A program made the position numbers and the translations under genes. Below are positions 56,786 through 64,000 of a stretch of DNA of 64,000 bases, one piece after another. Every line of letters begins with the position of its first letter. The first letter of the stretch is position 1. The DNA comes from Candidatus Tayloriibacteriota bacterium (GTDB lineage: Bacteria; Patescibacteria; Paceibacteria; UBA9973; UBA6065). The stretch spans positions 1 through 64,000 of the forward strand of contig JACRJQ010000006.1 of the NCBI GenBank assembly GCA_016215405.1. Reading direction: 5' to 3'. The notes beneath the pieces are model-generated. The model was not told where the DNA came from, did no database searches, and was given only the letters and a program-made list of their open reading frames with translations.

Positions 56786-57172
56786 TCAGTTTGTTAATCT
56801 ATCGAGTATCCCTTTCACCTTCGCCGTTATCGCGTCGATAGTATACTCGCTCTTGATAACGTAGTCGATGACGTTCATGGAGAACGCTTGCTTTATCTTC
56901 GCTTCGCCGCCTGAGACGGAGACGATGATCACAGGAAGGTCTTTAAGCCTCTCGTCGCCTCGGATCGTCCTGAGGACTTCGAGGCCGTTCATCCCCGGCA
57001 AAAGCAGGTCGAGCCAGACGAGGTCGGGGCGCACGGTCTTTAGGATCTCGAGCCCCTCTTCGCCGCTGCCGGCAGGGACGACGTCTACACCCGCTTTTTC
57101 GAGCTTGAGCTTCGCCGCCTCCTGCAAGGCGGGCTCGTCTTCTATAAGGAGTATTTTTCTCTTCGTTTCCAT
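56786..57172 (-). CDS. Stand-alone response-regulator receiver (RR2)
   Basis: A 128-residue receiver domain with acidic pocket IEDEPA, Asp in WLDLLLPGMNG, Ser in VIIVSVSGG and Lys in DYVIKSE. No output domain. It shares a 40-base identical stretch with RR3 (56991-57030 and 57381-57420), a sign of recent duplication or gene conversion. It starts 2 bases before the RR1 unit in a tight operon. Confidence 0.93.
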   Translation of the reverse strand: METKRKILLIEDEPALQEAAKLKLEKAGVDVVPAGSGEEGLEILKTVRPDLVWLDLLLPGMNGLEVLRTIRGDERLKDLPVIIVSVSGGEAKIKQAFSMNVIDYVIKSEYTIDAITAKVKGILDRLTN

Positions 57173-57173
57173 G

Positions 57174-57563
57174 CTATTTCTTGTGAGGATTCGGCAAAAG
57201 GCTATCTATCTTCTTTACTATGTCCTCGAGGCGGTACTGGCTCTTCACTATATAATCGACGACATTGAGCTGGAACGCATGCTGCACCTTTTCTGGGCTC
57301 GCTGATACCGAGACGATGATGACGGGAAGGTTTTTGAACTTATCCTCCTTACGCAGGCGCTCTAGGAATTGGAACCCGCCCATCCCCGGCAAAAGCAGGT
57401 CGAGCCAGACGAGGTCGGGGGTATGGAATTCGAGTATCTCGAGCCCTTCCTCGGCCGTCATAGCCGAGAGAACGGCGAAACCGCTGCTCGCGAGCTTCGT
57501 CCGGATCGCGTCGCGGAGAGACTCTTCGTCTTCTATGACAAGGATTACAGGTTTTTTATCCAT
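57174..57563 (-). CDS. Stand-alone response-regulator receiver (RR3)
   Basis: A 129-residue receiver domain with IEDEESL, Asp in WLDLLLPGMGG, Ser in VIIVSVSAS and Lys in DYIVKSQ. It follows the histidine-kinase gene by about 70 bases. RR2 and RR3 share the unusual SVS in place of the common T/S-A motif, which separates this pair from RR1. Confidence 0.93.
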   Translation of the reverse strand: MDKKPVILVIEDEESLRDAIRTKLASSGFAVLSAMTAEEGLEILEFHTPDLVWLDLLLPGMGGFQFLERLRKEDKFKNLPVIIVSVSASPEKVQHAFQLNVVDYIVKSQYRLEDIVKKIDSLLPNPHKK

Positions 57564-57632
57564 TGAATGCGCTGTTTGAACCTAATTATGCCTTAAAAAC
57601 GAAAGCGGCGGGTCGGGCGATTATCCCCATGC

Positions 57633-59786
57633 CTAGATGGCTATAGATACCTCCCCTTGCCGCCTTTCCATTCCTGCGACCGGGAGCGTGAAAGTAAACG
57701 TAGTGCCCTCGCCCTCTTTCGACTCGAACCATATCCTTCCGCCCCACCCCTCGACGAGCGACCTTACGAGGACGAGGCCGAGGCCGGATCCCTCGGGCAC
57801 GTACTTGAGGGCATTCTCCGCTCTATAGAACTTCTCGAATATTCGGGACTTCTCGTCATCCGGTATGCCGATACCTTGGTCTTTGACCGAATATTCGATG
57901 AGGTCCCCTTTCTTGACCATAGACACCGAGATGACGCTCTGTTCAGGCGAATAGCGGATCGCGTTCGAAAGGAGGTTCTGGACCACTTGCCAGAATATCT
58001 CCTGGTCGATCGGCACCGGAGGCAGGTCCGCCGGCTCGGACGATACCACGACCTTGTGGGATTTCGCGTCGAGGTTCGCTTTGAGCGACAAAGCGACTCC
58101 ATTCGTGAGGTGCTTAAGGTCGGTAGAGACCGGCTCTACCTTGAGGCGACGGGCTTCGACTCGGGCGATCTGGAGAAGGAGGCTTACGAGATTGATCATC
58201 CTATCCGTCCCTTCATAGATGCGCTCGATGAAGTGCTTCTGATCCTCTGAGAGGGCGCCCGCGTCTCCTGCGAGGAGCATTTCGGAGAACCACCTCATCG
58301 AAGTGAGAGGGGTCCTGAGCTGGTGCGAGGCTACCGAGATGAAGCTCACGCGCGTCTCCTCGAGCTGCCTCTCCTCCCTCACGTCCCTGAACGTGAGTAT
58401 CGCTCCTCGGAGGGCGTTATCCTTGGCGTCTATGACGGGCGAGACCACGAGAGATACGGCTATCTCGACGCCTCCCTTCGTCACGACCGAGATGTCGGAA
58501 GACAGGGAGACGGGCTTCTTCTCGCGAAGGACGCGCTCCCAGAACTCGGGCTCGAGAGGCTTTTTACCCTTATGGACGAATTTGATGCGGGCCTCGAAGT
58601 CGCCTCCGACGAGCTCGTCGGCGCCGTATCCGAGGATATTCTCCGTAACCTTGTTTATGAGCGTCACCTTCCGGTTGAGGTCGAAGGCGATGACTCCCTC
58701 GCCTATCGACGCGACGAGGAGGAGATACGTGTTCCTCTCCTGGTCGGCGATAGAGGCGAACTTATGGACCTCGTCGAGAGCGCGCTTGAGGCTCGCGGCC
58801 TGCCTTCTCTGGTTCTCTTCGGATTCCTTCGCGTCTTCGAGAAGGTTCGTGACGGCTATCTCCGCCTCCTGGAACTCCCTCGCCTTTTTTGCGAGGTCGT
58901 TGGCCCTCTCGGAAGCGACCGTCTCGAGGCCTCGTCGCGCCTTTTCGGCGTCGTCGAGGCTCTTCGCCATGGCGTTAAACGACAGAGCGAGCTCGCCGAG
59001 CTCGTCCGACGAAGAGATGTGGACCTGCTTCGAGAAGTCGCCCAGGGCGATATCGTGCGCGGCGTCATTGAGCTTTTTTATGGACCTAATGATCTTCGCG
59101 AGGATGAAAAAGACGAGATACGAGAACGAGAGTATGACGAAGACGAGGACCGAGACGCTTAAAGTGATGGCGAGGCGTTTGAGGCTCGCTACATCGGCGC
59201 TCTTGAGCTCCCGAGCCTCAGATTCAGCCGCTAACCTCCTATCGACGAGAGAGAGAAGCTCTTTCCGTTCCTCCTCTAGCTGGCGTTCCGCCGCCGCATA
59301 TGAGGGATCTCCCGTCCTGCCCGAGCTCCTCGCTCTCGAGAGGATATCGACGAGGGAGGCAGCCTCCTCTGCCGACGCCCGTACGGCGGAGGAGAATTCG
59401 AACGATCCCGCGTTCTCGACTTGAGAGAGCGCCGCGTAAGAGCGTCCTGCTTCCCTGATCTCTTTGAAGAGGACGGCGAACCTCTCCTTCGAATCGGAGA
59501 TGGAGCTCGTCGAAACGGAGCCAGAGAGCCTTAGGGCCTCGTCTTCCATCCTGCGCGCGTAGAACTTAAGCTCCGTAAGAATGCCGGCGCGTGGGGTGTC
59601 CACGAGGACGATCTCTTCGAACGCCTTTATGAGCTTGCTGTCTATGCGAAAGGAGACGACCCTCACCCCTACGACCAAAAACAGCATGACCGTAAAGACG
59701 AGCGCGATCTGTGTTCTTATTGAGAGTCTGTTGGGCATGCGATTGGCGGCATGGCGCCGCCGAAAGGATCGCGCGGCGAGAGCCAT
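57633..59786 (-). CDS. Membrane sensor histidine kinase with HAMP and PAS domains
   Basis: The protein has 717 residues: span 1 at about 27-47, an extracytoplasmic helical sensor region (about 48-205), span 2 (about 207-232), HAMP and coiled coil (to about 335), a PAS domain (about 345-465), HisKA with the phospho-His in SHQLRTPLTSMRW, and HATPase with N (NLLSNAIRYS), G1 (DQGIGIPDDE), F (FEKFYRAE) and G2 (GSGLGLVLV) boxes. It likely phosphorylates the three receivers downstream. It lies between the prepilin operon and the receivers, so control of surface appendages is a reasonable but unproven guess. Confidence 0.95.
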   Translation of the reverse strand: MALAARSFRRRHAANRMPNRLSIRTQIALVFTVMLFLVVGVRVVSFRIDSKLIKAFEEIVLVDTPRAGILTELKFYARRMEDEALRLSGSVSTSSISDSKERFAVLFKEIREAGRSYAALSQVENAGSFEFSSAVRASAEEAASLVDILSRARSSGRTGDPSYAAAERQLEEERKELLSLVDRRLAAESEARELKSADVASLKRLAITLSVSVLVFVILSFSYLVFFILAKIIRSIKKLNDAAHDIALGDFSKQVHISSSDELGELALSFNAMAKSLDDAEKARRGLETVASERANDLAKKAREFQEAEIAVTNLLEDAKESEENQRRQAASLKRALDEVHKFASIADQERNTYLLLVASIGEGVIAFDLNRKVTLINKVTENILGYGADELVGGDFEARIKFVHKGKKPLEPEFWERVLREKKPVSLSSDISVVTKGGVEIAVSLVVSPVIDAKDNALRGAILTFRDVREERQLEETRVSFISVASHQLRTPLTSMRWFSEMLLAGDAGALSEDQKHFIERIYEGTDRMINLVSLLLQIARVEARRLKVEPVSTDLKHLTNGVALSLKANLDAKSHKVVVSSEPADLPPVPIDQEIFWQVVQNLLSNAIRYSPEQSVISVSMVKKGDLIEYSVKDQGIGIPDDEKSRIFEKFYRAENALKYVPEGSGLGLVLVRSLVEGWGGRIWFESKEGEGTTFTFTLPVAGMERRQGEVSIAI

Positions 59787-59839
59787 CTGTTACCGGTTAA
59801 GTATACCGCGTATCCCCCATCGATGTTGATAACTCGGAC

Positions 59840-60292
59840 CTAACTTCCTACCTCGCGCCACTGCGTATCCTGTATCTCTCCGAAAAGGCTCGCATCGAAA
59901 TATGCCTTGACCTCTATAGTCCTTACGTTCACGCCTGAATGCCCTTTCGATACGATCACCTTCGGATCTCCTGCGGCCCCGGTGCCCGCGCTCACGGTTA
60001 TGCGAGCGCACGCCGTCGCAGGCGAGCATCCTCCGGCGGCGAACGGTAGGCTATAGCAGTCTTCCGAGGGGCAGCTGTACGAATGGCTCCTCGCTATCCG
60101 CTCGAGAGCGTCCCTCGCTCCGGCTTCGGCGTATATGAGGGCGCGAGAGGCCTGATAGGAGCTTTGCGTGCTTAAGGTCTCGGACAGGCTCATGGAGGAT
60201 ATGCCTATGCCTATCGCCACGATAAGGACTCCGAACACGAGTATGATCGGAACGGTCGCCGCGCCTGCGTCCTTTTTTAAAAGCCTTCTCAT
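59840..60292 (-). CDS. PilX-like pilin assembly protein
   Basis: The protein has 150 residues: a short basic N-terminus (MRRLLKKDAGAATVPII), a hydrophobic helix (about 13-35) and an exterior with two Cys pairs (SYSCPSEDCYS, GGCSPATACA). The layout matches PilX/GspK-type minor pilins, which often lack the FTLIE cleavage box. It overlaps the upstream prepilin by 4 bases, so it is part of one translation unit and likely a minor component of the same pilus. Confidence 0.75.
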   Translation of the reverse strand: MRRLLKKDAGAATVPIILVFGVLIVAIGIGISSMSLSETLSTQSSYQASRALIYAEAGARDALERIARSHSYSCPSEDCYSLPFAAGGCSPATACARITVSAGTGAAGDPKVIVSKGHSGVNVRTIEVKAYFDASLFGEIQDTQWREVGS

Positions 60293-60804
60293 CTTAGTCG
60301 GATAGCGTTCTTAAGCGTCGCCGAATAGGGCGTAGCGGCGTCGGCGTGACGGATGGCGATCTCGACCCCTATCGAAGTCGTCGTAGCGTCGAGCACGCTG
60401 TTGTAATTCTCTATCAAGGAGAAGGAAAGCGTCTCTACGACGACGAGACTGCTCGTGACGTGTTCGAAAGCAGGCGTCTCTTCCCTAAGGAGCCTGCCCG
60501 AATCGTTCGAATAGGCGACGTCTACCATTCCCGTCGCGCCCTGAGCCTGGATGAGGAGGTTGGACGAGGGGGTGCTCGTGTTGGGCGTCTCGACGGAGAC
60601 CGCTCTCATGACGTCGCGCGATATCGAATCCATAGCGAACCTGACGTTCGCGTTAACCTCCGCTCTCGCCTCTGCGATCGAGCTCCCTTTTATAAGGGAC
60701 GAGAACGAAGCCGCCAATACGACGCTTATAGCCGAAAGTATGCCCATGTAGATCACGAGCTCGAGGAGAGTGAATCCTTTCCGGAAATGCGCGGCCTTCG
60801 TCAT
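60289..60804 (-). CDS. Prepilin-type protein (PilW/GspJ-like)
   Basis: The protein has 171 residues with a class III prepilin leader RKGFTLLELVIYMGILSA (cleavage after Gly, Phe+1, Glu+5), then a pilin helix and a beta-rich exterior. The conserved block VRFAMDSISRDVMRA is typical of PilW/GspJ. It overlaps both neighbours by 4 bases (operon of minor pilins and secreted proteins). Confidence 0.85.
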   Translation of the reverse strand: MTKAAHFRKGFTLLELVIYMGILSAISVVLAASFSSLIKGSSIAEARAEVNANVRFAMDSISRDVMRAVSVETPNTSTPSSNLLIQAQGATGMVDVAYSNDSGRLLREETPAFEHVTSSLVVVETLSFSLIENYNSVLDATTTSIGVEIAIRHADAATPYSATLKNAIRLR

Positions 60805-62084
60805 GGCGACCAGTTGATTATGATATCGTCGACCCGCGGGGAATAGCTCCCGGCGCTCACGCAGTCGTCAGAACAGATCTCGACCGCGTAGCGGAAATAT
60901 CGTTTGTCGTTCACGAACGGCAGGCATGTCGACCTCTGTATGTCCGCGGCGATATCGGGACCTAGGGGATCGAACCAATCTATCGCCGAGCAGGAGTTCC
61001 CGCCGAGGAAAGACCATGACCCCGTGTCGCACGAGGGATAGTTCGTCGCTCCGTTAGAGCAGTCAGAGGCGGCGATCTGGAACCTCACCTTCCCCTCGCT
61101 CTGCCCTGGTCCGCCAAGGACCCCTTTCCAACGGATGGAGTTAAAAGTCGCTCCGTCAGAGTTCTGGGTAGAATCGAAGACCGCCGAATAGAGGCTCCCT
61201 TTGACCGGGAATCCGCACGAGGTAGAGACGTATCTATAGGTCTCCTTCGCCTGTACGGCATAGTTGTAGATCGTGACGCCGGAGGGCGACATAGAGATGC
61301 TATGCGTATAGGTTCCGGCCGTCTCCGGGCTTATGGTCCCCTCGGGGTCTTCGTATACGATCTCGAAATACGTCGGCGTCGATACGGAAGGCATGGTAAA
61401 CGTCTTCGTGGTCGAAGCGTTCGAGTCGAGCGTGAAAGAGACGGATCCTCCCCCGGTATAGACGCCTGTGGCTATGAAATAAAGGGACTTCAAGGGATTC
61501 GTCACCCCCGATACGTTATCGCCTATGTATATGGCGAACGGAGTGGTCGTCGGCGCAGAGATCGAGGCGTGGGACGCAGCCACCAGGAGGCCGACCGTCT
61601 TCATCTGGTTTCCGGTCGCGCATTCATCCGATCCGTACCTATGCGTGGCGGACAGGCGGGCGGCGAAAGAGTATATCGTCACCCCTGATGGGATCGCGTT
61701 GAGCGTATAGCTGTACGTTCCGGCAGACGACGGAGACATCTTGTCCGAAGGGTCCTTATAGACGACCTCGAACGGCGTCGGAACGCTCACCGCCGGGAGC
61801 GAGAACGTCTTTGCGGTCGAAGGGTCCGAATCTAGGGACAGGCCGATCGTTCCCCCTCCCGTATAGACGCCCGAGACGACGGTAAAAACCGATTTCACCG
61901 GGTCTGCGACCGCAGAGAGATTGTCGCCGATGTAAAAGGCAAAAGGGAAATTCGTAGAGCCGGAAAGCGCCGCGTTAGACGACCCTGAGAGGAATTCTGC
62001 CGTCTTCATGACGTCGCCCTTCGCGGGAGTCGCCATGAGAGACGCGAACAGTATCGCGGATATGATATAGGTTCTTCGCTTCAT
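60801..62084 (-). CDS. Secreted protein with two internal repeats
   Basis: The protein has 427 residues: a signal peptide (about 1-23), then two related halves of about 130 residues (FAFYIGDNLSAVADPVKSVFTVVSGVYTGGG versus FAIYIGDNVSGVTNPLKSLYFIATGVYTGGG, split here by natural variation), each ending in PSGVTIYNYA-like strands. A C-terminal Cys-rich part (about 290-427) follows, ending RVDDIIINWSP. No family was recognised. Its position in the prepilin operon suggests a pilus-tip or surface-displayed subunit. Confidence 0.78.
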   Translation of the reverse strand: MKRRTYIISAILFASLMATPAKGDVMKTAEFLSGSSNAALSGSTNFPFAFYIGDNLSAVADPVKSVFTVVSGVYTGGGTIGLSLDSDPSTAKTFSLPAVSVPTPFEVVYKDPSDKMSPSSAGTYSYTLNAIPSGVTIYSFAARLSATHRYGSDECATGNQMKTVGLLVAASHASISAPTTTPFAIYIGDNVSGVTNPLKSLYFIATGVYTGGGSVSFTLDSNASTTKTFTMPSVSTPTYFEIVYEDPEGTISPETAGTYTHSISMSPSGVTIYNYAVQAKETYRYVSTSCGFPVKGSLYSAVFDSTQNSDGATFNSIRWKGVLGGPGQSEGKVRFQIAASDCSNGATNYPSCDTGSWSFLGGNSCSAIDWFDPLGPDIAADIQRSTCLPFVNDKRYFRYAVEICSDDCVSAGSYSPRVDDIIINWSP

Positions 62085-62085
62085 T

Positions 62086-62739
62086 TCATCTTACGGGTAT
62101 AGAGACGGTGCCTTCGGACGTCGAGAGCCCGTAGCTCCACCTCTTACCGTCCTCGTTATAGAAGAACTGTATCGACGAGAGGGTCGCTTTGGAGAACTGG
62201 GGCTGGCCCTGTAAGGACGAAAGGGCGTCAGAAGAATCGTACCAGTCGGAGGGCAATTCGTACCCGGACGACTCGGATTCTATCTCGAGCTCGCGGATGG
62301 CCCGGTCTCTGAACACGAGGACCTCGTATCCCTTCTCTTTCTCTTTCGAGGCGAACAACACTTGCCACTCGGCTGCCGTACCCTTCGCGGTCACGGGCCC
62401 TATCGAACGCACAAGGACGAGCCGGGCGTCCTTTGCCCAGGCCGAAGCCAACGGAAGAGCGATATCGTATCCGCCCTTAAGCGTGAGGATGGCGTCCGAT
62501 AAGGTAAAAGACCTGTCTTCCCTGTCTATAGGAAGGTCTACCTCCCCTTCGACGATCTTGCGTCCCTCTCCTCTCGCGACCTCGACGGTCGCAGGCAAGA
62601 CAGGCTCCACTTCTACCTTTCGAGAGACCGTGCCTTCGTTAAAGGTGTACCTCTCTTTGGTCCAGGAGAGCGCTCCGGCGACGAGAAGCGCGAGAATTAT
62701 GACGGCGGCGAAGGCGGCTATTTTCTTTGGGTTCATCAT
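62086..62739 (-). CDS. Membrane-anchored exported protein (217 aa) of the prepilin operon
   Basis: The protein has 217 residues: an N-terminal span (about 8-26) and an exported beta-rich domain (VEVEPVLPATVEVARGEGRK, FTLSDAILTLKGGYDIALPLA). No family was recognised. It begins inside the end of the upstream gene (4-base overlap) and ends one base before the next, so it is translated as part of the operon. It could be an assembly or anchoring factor. Confidence 0.75.
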   Translation of the reverse strand: MMNPKKIAAFAAVIILALLVAGALSWTKERYTFNEGTVSRKVEVEPVLPATVEVARGEGRKIVEGEVDLPIDREDRSFTLSDAILTLKGGYDIALPLASAWAKDARLVLVRSIGPVTAKGTAAEWQVLFASKEKEKGYEVLVFRDRAIRELEIESESSGYELPSDWYDSSDALSSLQGQPQFSKATLSSIQFFYNEDGKRWSYGLSTSEGTVSIPVR

Positions 62740-64000
62740 GGCGTAAAGCTATAAGTGACAGTAACGTCAGACGAGAGCACGTTAAGCGACATATTCGTCT
62801 GCGGCGTGACCGTGAGGGTGTTCGTCGAAGGATCTACCGAAAGCGACGCTACGGGATGGAGTATCCTCACGCTCCCGGAGTGAGACGTCGCGGGCATGGC
62901 ATACGTCTTCGACGCCTCTCCGTTCACTTGGACCGTGACCCCGTTCGGAGCGGACCCGTTAGTCGTGTACACAGCGCGTATCTCTACGAACGCGCTCTTT
63001 ATCGTAGGCGACGTTTCCGGCATATGGACGATAAACGAGCTCGACGTCGCCGTGCCTCCGGATACCGTCCCGACGAGGCCGTCTATACCGAACCTCAACG
63101 TCTTCGCGGGAGCGAGGACGCTCGCGGTGGCGAACGACTGCATGGAGCTTATCGATTCGTTTCCGGCGGCGTCTTTCGACCTCACGCGGTAATAATAGGT
63201 CGTGCCCGAGTCGAGGTTCGAGAGCGAGACCGAGTGCGAGGTCACGAGGCTCGCGTCGAGAGCGGTGCAGTCGCTATTGGTCGCGCAATTCGTGACGAAC
63301 GACCCGGTCTTGTTGTATTGGACCTGGCTCGTGGACGGCTCGACGAGGGTGCTCCAGGTTATGGTCGCCGAGTTCGAGGCAGGGCTCCCTGACGAGATAG
63401 ACGTGATCGCGGGCGCGACGGTGTCTATAGCGAAGTCGGTCTCGGTCTCGAGATTCGTCCCGACGATAGGATAAGAGACCCACGCGCTGTAGTAGTCGAC
63501 GGAGTTCTTGTTGTGGCGGGTCCTCGCCTGCCAATGATATACGTTGTCTGTCGGAGAGGCCGAGACTTGCCCGACCGCAGGGCCTGGGCCAATAGCCCCC
63601 GTGCCTTCGACAGCCGACCCGCAGGCGCCTGTCCCGGAGCAGGTGAACGGCGTACCTATCGGCTTATATTCGAATTGAGGGTAGAGGGTGCCTCCAGAGA
63701 CCGTAGATTGCATCGTCTGCGTGAAATAGACCGGAGTCGAGCTCGCAAGGCCGCCCGTCGCTATGGAATCTAGCGATCCGCTATCGCGGTATTGGAATAC
63801 GCCGGAAGGGCTTATCGGCGTAGGATCGGCGATAGTGAACGAATACGCGTTCGAGGCGTACGCGTTAGAGGTGAGCGTGACGTTGCCTGTCGAAGCGCTT
63901 ACGGGGACCTGGGTCGCCATCGCCGTAGATGACCAGCTCGTGAATACGGTCGCATCGGCGCCAGTAAAGGCGACCTTGTTAGAGGCGCTAAACGAGAGCG
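62736..64000 (-). CDS. Large surface protein with fibronectin-III-like domain (5' end beyond window)
   Basis: The reading frame is open from the right edge to the stop at 62736, about 420 residues visible. Residues around 63340-63150 encode an FN3-type domain (ITSISSGSPASNSATITWSTLVEPS, TSHSVSLSNLDSGTTYYYRVRSKDA). The segment after it is beta-rich, ending in TVTYSFTP. The N-terminal part is missing, so anchoring and total length are unknown. First visible gene of the overlapping prepilin/secreted-protein operon. Confidence 0.82.
   Translation of the reverse strand, partial: LSFSASNKVAFTGADATVFTSWSSTAMATQVPVSASTGNVTLTSNAYASNAYSFTIADPTPISPSGVFQYRDSGSLDSIATGGLASSTPVYFTQTMQSTVSGGTLYPQFEYKPIGTPFTCSGTGACGSAVEGTGAIGPGPAVGQVSASPTDNVYHWQARTRHNKNSVDYYSAWVSYPIVGTNLETETDFAIDTVAPAITSISSGSPASNSATITWSTLVEPSTSQVQYNKTGSFVTNCATNSDCTALDASLVTSHSVSLSNLDSGTTYYYRVRSKDAAGNESISSMQSFATASVLAPAKTLRFGIDGLVGTVSGGTATSSSFIVHMPETSPTIKSAFVEIRAVYTTNGSAPNGVTVQVNGEASKTYAMPATSHSGSVRILHPVASLSVDPSTNTLTVTPQTNMSLNVLSSDVTVTYSFTP

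Noticed and set aside
1..64000. CRISPR array or prophage
   Set aside because: No regularly spaced direct repeats with unique spacers and no capsid, terminase or integrase genes were seen; the tail-fibre-like repeats belong to a cellular surface protein.

Overview
The window looks like a chromosome segment of a Candidate Phyla Radiation (Patescibacteria) bacterium, most likely of the Parcubacteria group. This placement is inferred from gene content, not from a marker phylogeny: LamG-tailed prepilins, giant Thr/Ser/Asn-rich surface proteins, a short prolyl-tRNA synthetase without the editing insertion, a PriA without helicase motifs, many small orphan proteins, few metabolic genes and few Shine-Dalgarno sequences. 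The standard bacterial code fits, with TGA used as stop. Base composition is moderately GC-rich, apart from a few AT-rich islands (around 4.5-4.8 kb and 33.5-34.0 kb). No rRNA, CRISPR array, prophage or recognisable insertion sequence is visible.

Layout: 1-4.5 kb is the N-terminal part of a giant surface protein that combines a MerR/excisionase-like helix-turn-helix, one membrane span and beta-structured repeats. 4.5-10.6 kb carries lepB, a small MerR-like regulator, rplU, two LamG prepilins, rmuC, yqeY and a pair of small orphan paralogues. 10.6-16.2 kb carries a membrane receptor with a peptide-binding-protein partner, an MFS transporter and two paralogous anchored proteins. 16.2-16.9 kb is a rearranged tRNA-Glu locus with a 65-bp repeat and a 32-bp palindrome. 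16.9-21.5 kb is a copper island (cupredoxin, HMA-SafE protein, CopA, DUF305, CsoR). 22.4-27.4 kb is a dcw cluster (mraZ, rsmH, ftsL, ftsI, murF). 28-37.4 kb holds lysS, greA, mrdA, mreB/C/D-like genes and proS. 37.5-46 kb mixes housekeeping genes (rseP, frr, holB-like, a second mreB) with small self-contained orphan genes and a helix-turn-helix-MurA fusion. 46-50.4 kb has priA-like, def, fmt, hpf and a secreted cytochrome b5-like protein. 50.5-56.3 kb encodes surface proteins, including a nine-repeat disulphide-rich protein and a WYNGVW-repeat peptidoglycan-binding protein. 56.4-59.8 kb is a histidine kinase with three stand-alone receivers. 59.8-64 kb is a tightly overlapping prepilin/secreted-protein operon that runs off the right edge.

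Themes: cell-envelope construction (dcw, mre, PBPs, MurA, LepB, RseP) dominates. Gene expression appears to use two modes. Several genes have a -10 hexamer exactly six bases before the start codon, so their mRNAs are probably leaderless. A second set of small orphan genes has TTGAC-type promoters, leaders without a Shine-Dalgarno and their own terminators. The best candidates for something undescribed are the HTH-MurA fusion with a palindrome across its own promoter, the giant HTH-headed surface protein with a palindrome just before its start, the 21-bp hairpin plus overlapping small upstream ORF before the 115-residue gene, and the repeat-riddled tRNA-Glu locus.
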